This document shows positions 43,237 to 50,876 of a stretch of 64,000 bases of DNA, piece by piece. Location of the stretch: positions 2,976,001 to 3,040,000 of the forward strand of contig NZ_JACHMN010000003.1 of the NCBI RefSeq assembly GCF_014204945.1, in the 5' to 3' direction. Made by a program: the position numbers and the translations under genes. Source of the DNA: Allocatelliglobosispora scoriae. GTDB lineage: Bacteria > Actinomycetota > Actinomycetes > Mycobacteriales > Micromonosporaceae. Under the pieces are notes generated by a model. That model made no database searches. It saw only the letters and a program-made list of their open reading frames with translations, and had not been told where the DNA came from. Within the stretch, counting starts at the first letter, position 1. The number at the start of each line of letters is the position of its first letter.

Positions 43237-43618
43237 GAGGTGTCCTTCCACGAGGGCGGGCATGGTCGACTGCGCCGGTCGCGACGGGCGCGGCGGCGTG
43301 CCGGGTGGTGGTGTTGCTGTCGGCTGACAGCGGCTGAGCTATGCGCATGGAGGTCCGGCCCAGCGGGGGCCGACTCGACCGGGGACCGGCGGAGCTCGTC
43401 GGACAGGGCCGTCAGGTGTCACCGGCGGCAGTACCGCGCTGGTTCGCGGAGTCGCGAAGGCGGTGCCGGCGGGCGGGCGGTGTGCTGAGACATTCCGGGC
43501 GGTCCGCGCCGACCTGGATCAGGTGGGCGGCAGGACGCCGATGGAATGTGTGAGGTCACCGGGTGCTGTGTGCAGAGTTGACGCCACGCTAACCCGTTGT
43601 CCTGGCCGTCGGCGGCAG

Positions 43619-43820
43619 CTGTCAGACACCCCGACCTGACAGCACCTGACCGGCCGGATCCCGGAGCAGCGGGCCGCGGCGCGGCCTGCCGACATCGGTG
43701 CCGGGCCCGGCCCGCCGCAGGACTGCGGTCGCGTGCCGCAGGAGTCTTGGCAGCTGGGCGACGACGGGATCCGCCGGTCCTGACAGGACACAGGACTGTC
43801 AGGACCAGCCGACCTGACAG
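43619..43820. repeat. Cluster of CTGACAG/CTGTCAG heptamers
   Basis: Five exact copies in 200 bp: 43619 (inverted), 43636, 43780, 43796 (inverted), 43814, plus CTGACAA at 43834 and one outlier at 43324. The pair at 43778-43804 forms TCCTGACAG-N9-CTGTCAGGA with perfect 9-bp arms. The 690-base gap 43237-43925 holds no supported gene, so these are probably regulator or origin sites of the element. Confidence 0.6.
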
Positions 43821-43925
43821 CACCGGTCAGCGCCTGACAAACCCCTGTTCCGGTCAGATCACCGTGGCTGAATCAGGCTCCCGCGCCACCGCCCCGGTGG
43901 CCGCGCGCCTGAAAGGGGCACCTCC

Positions 43926-44657
43926 GTGCGCCGCACCACACCACCGGTCTTCGCCACCCTCGACACCGCGTTCGCGATGCTGACCTGCGAACCGGCACCC
44001 CTCACCCTGGACACCACCGCCGTCGTCGGGCTGCCCGACGGACCGCTGCCGCTGGGGGAGCTGCGCGCCCTGCTCCTGGGCGGCCGAACCGGAGCCGCCG
44101 CCACCGCGCAGGTGTGGAAGCTGCTCGCCGAACAGGCCCGCGAGCGGGGCTCCGCCTGGACGGTCGCCGCGGTCGGCGTCGCGCTGCCGGCGCTGACCCG
44201 GATCACGGGCCGCCTCGCCGCGGGCAACGACCGCCACCACGACGACATCGCCTCGGAGGTCCTGGCCGCGTTCCTGCACGCCCTGCGCACCGAGGACCCC
44301 GACCAGCCGCGGCTGTGGCAGCGCCTGTGCTGGGCCGCATGGCGGGCCGGGATGCGCGTCGTGCAGACCACCGAATGCGCCGAACTCCCCGCCGACACCG
44401 ACACCGGATCCCGGCTGCCCAAACGCCCCTACGGGCACCCCGACCTGATCCTCGGCCGCGCGGTCGCCGCCGGGATCCTCACCGCCGGACAGGCCGAGCT
44501 GATCTCCGCCACCCGCCTCGGCGACGTCCTCGTCGAGGAGCTCGCCCAGCACCACGGGGTGTCCGCACCGGCGATGCGCATGCGCCGCCGCCGCGCCGAA
44601 CTCGCCCTCGCCGCCGCACTGCACCGCGGCGACCTGCTCGTCCCCGCCGCCCGCTGA
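43926..44657 (+). CDS. Sigma-70-like HTH protein of the mobile element
   Basis: A 243-aa protein. The middle (HHDDIASEVLAAFLHALRTE ... LWQRLCWAAWRAGMRVVQ) resembles sigma region 2; the end (AGQAELISATRLGDVLVEEL, HGVSAPAMRMRRRRAELALA) resembles region 4 with an HTH. It may be an element-specific sigma-like regulator. GTG 43926 follows AAAGGGG. It is transcribed from the CTGACAG-repeat region and precedes the replication-like gene by 46 bp, likely one operon. Confidence 0.65.
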   Translation: MRRTTPPVFATLDTAFAMLTCEPAPLTLDTTAVVGLPDGPLPLGELRALLLGGRTGAAATAQVWKLLAEQARERGSAWTVAAVGVALPALTRITGRLAAGNDRHHDDIASEVLAAFLHALRTEDPDQPRLWQRLCWAAWRAGMRVVQTTECAELPADTDTGSRLPKRPYGHPDLILGRAVAAGILTAGQAELISATRLGDVLVEELAQHHGVSAPAMRMRRRRAELALAAALHRGDLLVPAAR

Positions 44658-44703
44658 CCGAGCCACCCACCGCACCTCACCCGTTCACGATCAGGAGAAG
44701 ACC

Positions 44704-45624
44704 ATGACCCACGACCAGCACGCCTCCGTACGCCACTGGACCGACCTGATCCGCCGGATCCGGTTCACCAACGCCCGCGAGGGGATGCGCGGCGCCACGC
44801 TCAAGGGCGTCGCGCTCATGCTCGCCACCTACGCCGACTCCGACGGCACCCGCATCTTCCCCGGCAACGCGCGGATCTCCGTCGACTGCGAGGTCGACTA
44901 CCGCACCGCGAGGTCGGCCATCGCCACCCTGCACCAGCTCGGCCTGCTCGTGCTCGTCCGCAAGGCCACCCGGGACCGCAACGCCAACGAGTACCGGCTT
45001 GCCATCCCCGAGGACCTCCTCGAGCAGGAGGGCATCGAGGTCTGGTCACCGACGCAGTACGAGGCTGTCGTCAACAAGATCAAGAAAGCTCGTCAGGGGG
45101 AGACCCGACCGGCCAAGGACGCCAAACCCACGAAGGCTCGCGCCACGGCGCCGCAGGACACGCCGCGACCCGCAGACACAGAACCCGCAGGACACGCCGT
45201 GCTCGCCGTAGCGGCGTCCGCAGGACACGCCGTGTCCGCGCCGCAGGACACGCCATGCCCCCCCACCTACCAAGGACCAGTTCACAACACCTACCCCCCA
45301 ACGATGACTGGGGTTGTCGACCAGCTTGCGGTTACGCGCGCGAGCGGCCCAGCGGCCGCCGATGCCGTCCGGGGAACCGATCCGGCAGCTCCCGCCACCG
45401 TCGGCAGGAAGCCCCGGGGCGAAGCGGTTCGCCATGCGGGGCATCCTCACCGCGACGATGCGCCGTCAGGGTTCCGGCTGCTGATGCTCGCGGCCACCGC
45501 TGATGCCGTTGACGAGGCGACAGAGGCTGCTGCACTGCAGGACAGTTGGTACCACCGCCAGGGCTTCGGCCGTTCGGCGTCCGTTCATCGAGGGTCCCGG
45601 GACTACCTCACGAGCGGCGTCTGA
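44704..45624 (+). CDS. Winged-helix replication-like protein of the mobile element
   Basis: A 306-aa protein. Residues 1-105 hold a winged helix (VRHWTDLIRRIRFTNAREGM, LKGVALMLATYADSDGTRIF, DCEVDYRTARSAIATLHQLG, LLVLVRKATRDRNANEYRL) of the kind found in plasmid replication or DnaD-like primosomal proteins. From about 140 on it is Ala/Pro rich and low in complexity; its DNA there carries four 14-bp direct repeats. The last 80 residues have weak coding character and may be altered. ATG 44704 has AGGAGAAG 7 nt upstream. Confidence 0.65.
   Translation: MTHDQHASVRHWTDLIRRIRFTNAREGMRGATLKGVALMLATYADSDGTRIFPGNARISVDCEVDYRTARSAIATLHQLGLLVLVRKATRDRNANEYRLAIPEDLLEQEGIEVWSPTQYEAVVNKIKKARQGETRPAKDAKPTKARATAPQDTPRPADTEPAGHAVLAVAASAGHAVSAPQDTPCPPTYQGPVHNTYPPTMTGVVDQLAVTRASGPAAADAVRGTDPAAPATVGRKPRGEAVRHAGHPHRDDAPSGFRLLMLAATADAVDEATEAAALQDSWYHRQGFGRSASVHRGSRDYLTSGV
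45151..45254. repeat. Four iteron-like direct repeats inside the winged-helix gene
   Basis: CCGCAGGACACGCC occurs exactly at 45151, 45185, 45218 and 45241 (periods 34, 33, 23 bp, close to whole helical turns), with GGACA/TGTCC flanks. Plasmid origins often lie within the initiator gene; this is a candidate origin. Confidence 0.6.
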
Positions 45625-45648
45625 GTGGCGATGGACGCCGGTCGCGCC

Positions 45649-46746
45649 TCATCGGTCGTAGAACCTCAGGCCTCGTCGGGAGTGCAGGGTGTCGGCGTGG
45701 TCGGCGCCCAGTACGCGGGTGCGGTCGGCGACGAGGTCCTGGTAGAGGCGTACCGCCTCGGCCCGGTCGCCGGCCTCTCCGACGTTGAGCGCCAGGTTGT
45801 GCCGGGAGCGCAGGGTGTCGGCGTGGTCGGTGCCGAGCACGCGGGTGCGGTCGGCGACGAGGTCCTGGTAGAGGCGTACCGCCTCGGCCCGGTCGCCGGC
45901 CTCTCCGACGTTGAGCGCCAGGTTGTGCCGGGAGCGCAGGGTGTCGGCGTGGTCGGTGCCGAGCACGCGGGTGCGGTCGGCGACCAGGTCCTCGTAGAGG
46001 CGTACCGCCTCCGCGGCGTCGCCGCCCTCGCCCACATCGATCGCCAGGTTGTGCCGCGAATGCATGGTGTCGGGGTGGTCTCTGCCCAGCACCCTGGTCC
46101 GGTCGGCGACCACCTACCGGTACAGGCGTACCGCCTCCGCCCGGTCGCCGCCCGCACCCACGTTGAGCGCCAGGTTGTGCCGGGAGTCGAGGGTGTCGGG
46201 GTGGTCGGCGCCCATGATCCGAGCCCGGTCCGTGACCACCTCCAGGCACAGGCGCACCGCCTCAGCGAAGTCGCCGGCGAGCGTGGCCTTCAACACCTCG
46301 GCATGGCGGATCATCAGCAGCGATTTCTCGGTGAACGTGACAGCCGATACCGCCTGGACACGGGGTGGCGGCTGGTGTGTGCGCAGCCGGGCCAGAAACC
46401 CTTCGGACGGCATCCGGCCGGTCGTGACGTCCTCATGGTGCAGTTCGGCGAGCCGGAACAGCGGCTTGCCCGATCGCAGCAGCGGCAGGATCGGCTTGCC
46501 CTCGGCTTCAGCGAGCAACAACTCCCGCTGCACCCAGACGGAGTTCGCGGCCTGCGGACTCATCAGGACGATCATCGCCGCGCAATCGACCACCTGCGCC
46601 TGGATGACGCTCTGCCACCGGTCCCCGGCGATGATCTCATTGTCGAACCAGACCCGGACACCGGCCTTCGCCAGATGGTCGGCCAGCCTCAGCACGTAGT
46701 CGGCGTCGCTGGCGTGGCTGTAGGAGATGAACACGTGACCGGGCAC
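45649..46746 (-). pseudogene. TIR-domain protein with TPRs, interrupted by an in-frame amber codon
   Basis: The N-terminal TIR domain (MPGHVFISYSHASDADYVLR ... RVWFDNEIIAGDRWQSVI ... ANSVWVQRELLLAEAEGKPI, with the catalytic Glu of the W-x3-E motif present) is followed by kinesin-light-chain-type TPRs (DHPDTLDSRHNLALNVG, 42-aa units). After 210 codons a TAG (46116-46114) interrupts a repeat, reading LYR-stop-VVADRT where sister repeats read LYQDLVADRT; the same frame then continues for 154 codons with four more repeats. A single CAG to TAG change would explain it. TIR domains of this type hydrolyse NAD in antiphage defence. The truncated product keeps the TIR domain. Confidence 0.8.
45655..46042. 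repeat. Three near-identical 126-bp tandem repeats (TPR units)
   Basis: The 126-bp unit starting at 45781 recurs at 45907 almost unchanged, with a third copy before it; each encodes one 42-aa TPR. The high DNA identity indicates recent duplication or gene conversion. Confidence 0.75.
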
Positions 46747-47045
46747 AATCGCACGCTACCTACCGCTGTCGATTTCTTGGAACCGGACCGGCCGCCGGCA
46801 TCGAACGCTCACGCCGATCAACCGCGCAGGCCTCGTCACGTCGGGTGTCACCTCGCCCTACATTCCGCGGCGGCGAAGGGGCAAGTCAATGCTCTGTCCG
46901 GCGGGCTCGCCCTCCGTACGTTGGATCGTCATGGCTTACGTCCAGCTTTTCGGATCTGTCGAGAAGCGAATGCCTGCGATCTTGCTTCATCCGGGATGGC
47001 CAGCGTGCTGCAGCAGCGAGCCGACGTCTACGGCAGGATGGTCGG

Positions 47046-47594
47046 ATGGATCATCGCTGGGCGGACCTGGCTCGAACGCTGCGAAACCTGGGCCTGTGGG
47101 CGCACCTTTCCGAAGACGAAGCGAACGCGGCGGAGCGGAAGGTGGTGGAGGACCGGTGGCCCTTCGGGGCGTTCGGTGACGAGCCCGGTCGCTTTTGGTT
47201 CTTCGTCGACGGCGAAAATATGGCTGAGGGCTTTGTCGGCCGGGAGCTTGCCGCCATGGCGCCCAGTCTTCGTCAGCATGGTGTCGATCTCCAGATCGAG
47301 GACGTCGAGGGTGAGGAAGAGGACTACGTCGTCGCGATAAATGGCCGACGTTGTGTCGCCTGGTCGCACCGCGACCAGGCGGAGCGCAGTGCTTGGGCGA
47401 CGGCGACAGTCCGGCCTCTCGCGGTAATCAACGATCTGCTCGCCGAGGCCCGCGCGCTCCCGCGTGTGTTTACCTTGTACGCGGGCGGCAACGAAGGCAT
47501 CGCCTGGCTCTTGGACCCCCGGGTCGTCACCGCGATCGCAGACAGTGGCCTGCTGAGCGATCGAGAGGTGCCCGCACTCGCCTCAGGCAGCTAA
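47046..47594 (+). CDS. Unrecognised protein in the element
   Basis: A 182-aa soluble acidic protein (MDHRWADLARTLRNLGLWAH, RKVVEDRWPFGAFGDEPGRF, WFFVDGENMAEGFVGRELAA, DLQIEDVEGEEEDYVVAING, YAGGNEGIAWLLDPRVVTAI). It has the size and acidity of immunity-type proteins but no recognised family. The in-frame extension to 46845 has no coding look. The 299 bases upstream (46747-47045) hold the TIR gene promoter region and nothing else clear. Confidence 0.55.
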   Translation: MDHRWADLARTLRNLGLWAHLSEDEANAAERKVVEDRWPFGAFGDEPGRFWFFVDGENMAEGFVGRELAAMAPSLRQHGVDLQIEDVEGEEEDYVVAINGRRCVAWSHRDQAERSAWATATVRPLAVINDLLAEARALPRVFTLYAGGNEGIAWLLDPRVVTAIADSGLLSDREVPALASGS

Positions 47595-47828
47595 CCAATC
47601 GTCACCTGTCTGAAGGCATCTAACCCGCTGACAGCGCATTCTTCCGCCGCTGACCGGGCGCTCATGCCGCTGAGCGGGCGTCTGGCACTCGTGGTCGTGA
47701 CCTTTTGTTGGAATAGTGCCTCCGGCGGGATACAGCCCAAGGCTGCTCCCCAGAGGACACCTGGCCATAGCGGCTGACCTGCCGATCGGCTGGATTTGTC
47801 GGTGTTCGGCACAGGTTCCCATATTCGT

Positions 47829-47853
47829 GCGACTCGGCAAGACTCGTACCTGC
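47829..47853 (-). tRNA. Degenerate tRNA 3'-end remnant (T arm and acceptor strand)
   Basis: Minus strand GCAGG-TACGAGT-CTTGC-CGAGTCG: a T stem-loop with one altered loop base and one wobble pair plus a 7-nt acceptor strand. No 5' half lies within 75 nt. It is similar to the second remnant at 49335. The 345-base gap 47595-47939 holds nothing else. Confidence 0.4.
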
Positions 47854-47939
47854 GACCCACGTTTCAGGAAGGGGTTGGTCGCGATCACTCCAACGACGGT
47901 CTCACCTAGGCGGGTCTTGCGCTCCGGAGTCTCGGCGGC

Positions 47940-48671
47940 CTAGACCATTCCGTACATGTCCCCGTTGCCGGGCGGCGGCAAGCTGGACAGCCAGACCTTG
48001 TGAAGCTGTTCGTAGCGAATCGTGTCAACGGCGGCGGGGTCAACCAGGAGTGTGAGGATCTGTCCTCCACTGGGAGTCGGTTGCAGATGCTGCTGGAGTC
48101 GGGGCAGCGGTAGTGGTGGCAGTCCAGAAACATGCGCAGCTCCGAAGTAGGTCCACCAGCCCAGCCACGAGGGCCACTGGCCAGGCGTCATGCTGTCGTC
48201 CATGAGGTCGGTCATGTCCCAGATCTGCTCGATCGACCACTCGTCCGTAACCCTGCCGTGAAGTGCCCCGAGGGTCTCGGCAGCGTCGACCCACAACGCG
48301 GTCAGCCGGCGGTGCAGGTGACGGTAACCATCGGCTAGTGGCGTCGGATTGCGGTGGCACCAGACGGAGTCCAGCGACCACGACAGTCGAATGCCATCGC
48401 CGGCCTGGTCCGGTTCACGCTGGCAGTGAGCGAAGATGTCGACCTCGCCGAGCCACAAGGCGATGTGCCTCATGCCTGCGGCCACGGCTGTCGGAGTCTC
48501 GGCCTCGGTGATGAATACGTGATCCCCGTCGTCGCCGAAGACCGTTACAGTGCCGGACTCGTTGCGCATTGACAAGCCATGCCTACGCGCAAGATCGATA
48601 AATTCGCTGCTGACGGCCGCCGGGGGCCGGTGGTCGGAGAAGTGCAGACCCCAGCTCCAGTCCGAACCCAT
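47940..48671 (-). CDS. Unrecognised immunity-like protein
   Basis: A 243-aa protein (MGSDWSWGLHFSDHRPPAAV, SSEFIDLARRHGLSMRNESG, TVTVFGDDGDHVFITEAETP, TDEWSIEQIWDMTDLMDDSM, WPSWLGWWTYFGAAHVSGLP). Many Trp and acidic residues, no membrane segments or signal peptide, like polymorphic-toxin immunity proteins; no family named. ATG 48671 has AAGGATC upstream; the longer frame has no such site. Confidence 0.55.
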   Translation of the reverse strand: MGSDWSWGLHFSDHRPPAAVSSEFIDLARRHGLSMRNESGTVTVFGDDGDHVFITEAETPTAVAAGMRHIALWLGEVDIFAHCQREPDQAGDGIRLSWSLDSVWCHRNPTPLADGYRHLHRRLTALWVDAAETLGALHGRVTDEWSIEQIWDMTDLMDDSMTPGQWPSWLGWWTYFGAAHVSGLPPLPLPRLQQHLQPTPSGGQILTLLVDPAAVDTIRYEQLHKVWLSSLPPPGNGDMYGMV

Positions 48672-48743
48672 GATGAGATCCTTCCATGACGTCGCGCTAC
48701 CTGGCGGGCAACTCCCCACATCGAACGCGTCTACCCTCGCGCC

Positions 48744-49285
48744 ATGCTGATCGTCGTACGACACGCACTGCCCGCCTGCGGTCCCGAGGCCCCACCGGAG
48801 GAGTGGGAGCTGTGCTACGAGGGCCAGGCGGGCGCGGCCTCCCTGACCCGGCGCCTACCTAAAAATGCCCTGCTGGTCTCAAGCACGGAGCCGAAGGCGC
48901 GGCAGACCCTGGAGCCGAGCGCCCCGGGTCACCCCCGACACGCGCTTCGACGAGGTGTGGCGGCACGGGAGTCGTTCGGCGGCAACTTCCGGGAGCTGCG
49001 GTACGCCTACGTCTCCGGGACCGATCACCAAGGCTGGGAGCCTCGGAGCGAGGTAGTAGCCCGGTTCACCGACACCATTGCGCAGTGTCTGGACCGTGCG
49101 AACGGGCGACCACTCGTCGTGGCGAGCCACGGAATGGCACTGACCACATGGCTCACCGCCGCTGTCGGCCTGCCCGACCCGGCCGGTTCTGGACGGGCCT
49201 GTGGATGCCTTACCCGCTAATGGTCGACCTTGATCAGTGCACGGTCACCCGGATGGAGTCCCCCGACCTGATCCGCACCCGCTGA
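48744..49285 (+). pseudogene. Histidine phosphatase gene with frameshifts
   Basis: Starts MLIVVRHALPACGPEAPPEE (RHG-type motif, here RHA) and contains LVVASHGMALTTWLTAAVGL with the second catalytic His. Around 48930-48970 the coding sense moves to another frame (VTPDTRFDEVWRH) and back (ESFGGNFRELRYAY). Near 49185 one C seems missing from CCCGG, and the natural C-terminus FWTGLWMPYPLMVDLDQCTV continues in a third frame to a TGA at 49285. The uncorrected frame ends at 49220. Decayed phosphoglycerate-mutase-like phosphatase. Confidence 0.7.
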
Positions 49286-49334
49286 CCTGAAGAACCTGAG
49301 GAAGACTAGCGTGGCGATTGCCTGATCATCTGAG

Positions 49335-49358
49335 TGCCCCGGCAGGATTCGAACCTGC
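49335..49358 (-). tRNA. tRNA 3'-end remnant, possible attachment site
   Basis: Minus strand GCAGG-TTCGAAT-CCTGC is a perfect T arm, followed by acceptor strand CGGGGCA. The 5' part of a tRNA is absent. It resembles the end of an actinobacterial tRNA-Arg gene. tRNA 3' ends are the standard attachment sites of actinomycete integrative elements. Confidence 0.55.
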
Positions 49359-49412
49359 GCCCCCACGGATGCCTACATCGGCAAACCCCGGCTACATCTG
49401 CCCGTACCGGCC

Positions 49413-49985
49413 GTGCCTGTAGTGCAGGTCGACGCGAAGACGCTCACCCGGCAGCTCAAGGACGCGCGGACACTGTCCGATCGAGGGGATTATGAGGGGG
49501 CGACGCGGCTGCTGGAGTATGTCGTGGCCGGCCGGACCTCGCTCCTGGGCGCCGACCACCCCGACACCTTGATTGCCCGGCACAACTTGGCGGCCAACCT
49601 GGGTGAGGCTGGTGATCGGGTGGAGGCGGTACGCCTGTTCCGGGAGCTGGTCGCCGACCTCACCCGGGTCCAGGGCGTCGACCACACCAGTACCCTGAGC
49701 GCACGTCACGTCCTGGCGCACAACGTGGGTGAGGGTGGTGATCGGATGGAGGCGGTGCGCCTGTTCCGGGAGCTGGTCGCCGACCTCACCCGGGTCCAGG
49801 GCGCTGACCACCCCGACACCCTGGGCTCCCGTCACAACCTCGCGTACGAGGTGGGTGAGGGTGGTGATCGGGTGGAGGCGGTACGCCTGCTCCGGCAGTC
49901 GGTCGCCGACCGTACCCGCGTCCTTGGCACCGACCACCCCGATACCGCTTTCGCCCGCGATCAGCTCAAGCATTACGGAGGATGA
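49413..49985 (+). CDS. TPR-only protein (kinesin-light-chain-type repeats)
   Basis: A 190-aa protein with four 42-aa TPRs (DHPDTLIARHNLAANLGEAG, DRVEAVRLFRELVADLTRVQ, DHPDTLGSRHNLAYEVGEGG), close to the TPR half of the TIR-TPR gene but without any effector or ATPase domain. Two units are nearly identical at DNA level with a 126-bp period. The start is uncertain (GTG 49413 or an internal codon); no ribosome site. It could be the TPR stump of a larger sensor whose front was lost at the adjacent tRNA remnant. Confidence 0.65.
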   Translation: MPVVQVDAKTLTRQLKDARTLSDRGDYEGATRLLEYVVAGRTSLLGADHPDTLIARHNLAANLGEAGDRVEAVRLFRELVADLTRVQGVDHTSTLSARHVLAHNVGEGGDRMEAVRLFRELVADLTRVQGADHPDTLGSRHNLAYEVGEGGDRVEAVRLLRQSVADRTRVLGTDHPDTAFARDQLKHYGG

Positions 49986-50198
49986 GAACCGACCAGGTGC
50001 GACGAATTTACAGACCACGACCCGTACAGGTATCTACCTGCGTAAACGTCGCTACGGCGCTCAATCTTTGGGAGCGTTTGGGGGAATGCTGAGCTGAGCG
50101 TAGTGATCGTCGGGCAGACCGTTCGGACTCGCGGCCCATGCGCGATCCGCCGAGCGCTCCTGCCTGGTTCGTGCCATATGCCAGCGGGAGCATGACCG

Positions 50199-50242
50199 TA
50201 GTCACGGATGATTAGTCTTGTAAGACTAGTCATCCGTGACTA
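50199..50242. promoter_or_regulatory. 44-bp near-perfect palindrome, PadR operator
   Basis: Two 21-bp arms (TAGTCACGGATGATTAGTCTT at 50199-50219 shown in part: TAGTCACGGATGA then TTAGTCTT) meet over a 2-bp centre; the right arm (50222-50242) differs by one base. It contains nested GACTAGTC palindromes and lies 35 bp before the PadR start. The 290-base gap 49986-50276 holds nothing else. Confidence 0.75.
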
Positions 50243-50276
50243 GTCTTCGTGTGATGGCGCCGAACGCGGAGGCACG

Positions 50277-50876
50277 ATGGCACGCAAGGTAAAGAACCTG
50301 CTGGGTCTGGCCCTGTTGTCGTATTTACGGCAGGACCCAAAGCATCCGTACGAGCTGGCCCGCACGCTCAAGGACAACGGTGACGACCGGGCGGTCAAGT
50401 ACAGCCACAGCTCCGTCTACCAGGTGGTGGCGCAGTTGGCCGGCGCGGGTTTCATCGCCCCGGAGGGCACCAGCCGGGAGGGGGCGCTGCCCGAGCGCAC
50501 CGTCTACCAGCTGACCGAGGCCGGGCAGGCCGAGCTGCACGACTGGCTGCATGAGCTGATCGCGGTGCCCAACTTCGAGTACCCGCACCTGGCCGCAGGG
50601 CTGTCGTTCATGGCGGCGCTGCCGCCGAGCGAGCTGCTGCAGCTCCTGGACACCCGCCACGGTGCGCTGCTGGCGCTGCGGCAGGAGCTCGCCGAACTCA
50701 TCCACACCGCCACCATCGTCAACGGTGTCGATCCGCTGTTCCTGGCCGACGAGGACTACCGGCTGGCGATGGTCGAGTCGGAGATCACCTACATCGGGCA
50801 CCTGATCACACGGATCAACCAGCCAGAGACCGGCTATGGCCGTGTCTGGCGCGAATTCCACCAGGAGAAATCATGA
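50277..50876 (+). CDS. PadR-family transcriptional regulator
   Basis: A 199-aa regulator with the PadR winged helix (KNLLGLALLSYLRQDPKHPY, VKYSHSSVYQVVAQLAGAGF, ERTVYQLTEAGQAELHDWLH) and a C-terminal helical domain (LLQLLDTRHGALLALRQELA). GGAGG precedes ATG 50277 by 5 nt. Its stop overlaps the ATG of the monooxygenase as ATGA, so it is an operon of sensor and probable detoxifying enzyme under self-control. Confidence 0.92.
   Translation: MARKVKNLLGLALLSYLRQDPKHPYELARTLKDNGDDRAVKYSHSSVYQVVAQLAGAGFIAPEGTSREGALPERTVYQLTEAGQAELHDWLHELIAVPNFEYPHLAAGLSFMAALPPSELLQLLDTRHGALLALRQELAELIHTATIVNGVDPLFLADEDYRLAMVESEITYIGHLITRINQPETGYGRVWREFHQEKS

Noticed and set aside
43237-43925. CRISPR array
   Set aside because: The heptamers are too short and irregularly spaced; no CRISPR-type direct repeats of 24-40 bp with unique spacers were seen anywhere in the window.
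47583-47888. Minus-strand frame containing FLKRGSQVRVLPSR
   Set aside because: The GSQVRVLP peptide is what a tRNA T arm looks like when translated; the DNA is a tRNA remnant, not a gene.
49286-49412. A complete tRNA gene at the 49335 T arm
   Set aside because: No partner for the acceptor strand, no anticodon or D arm within reach.
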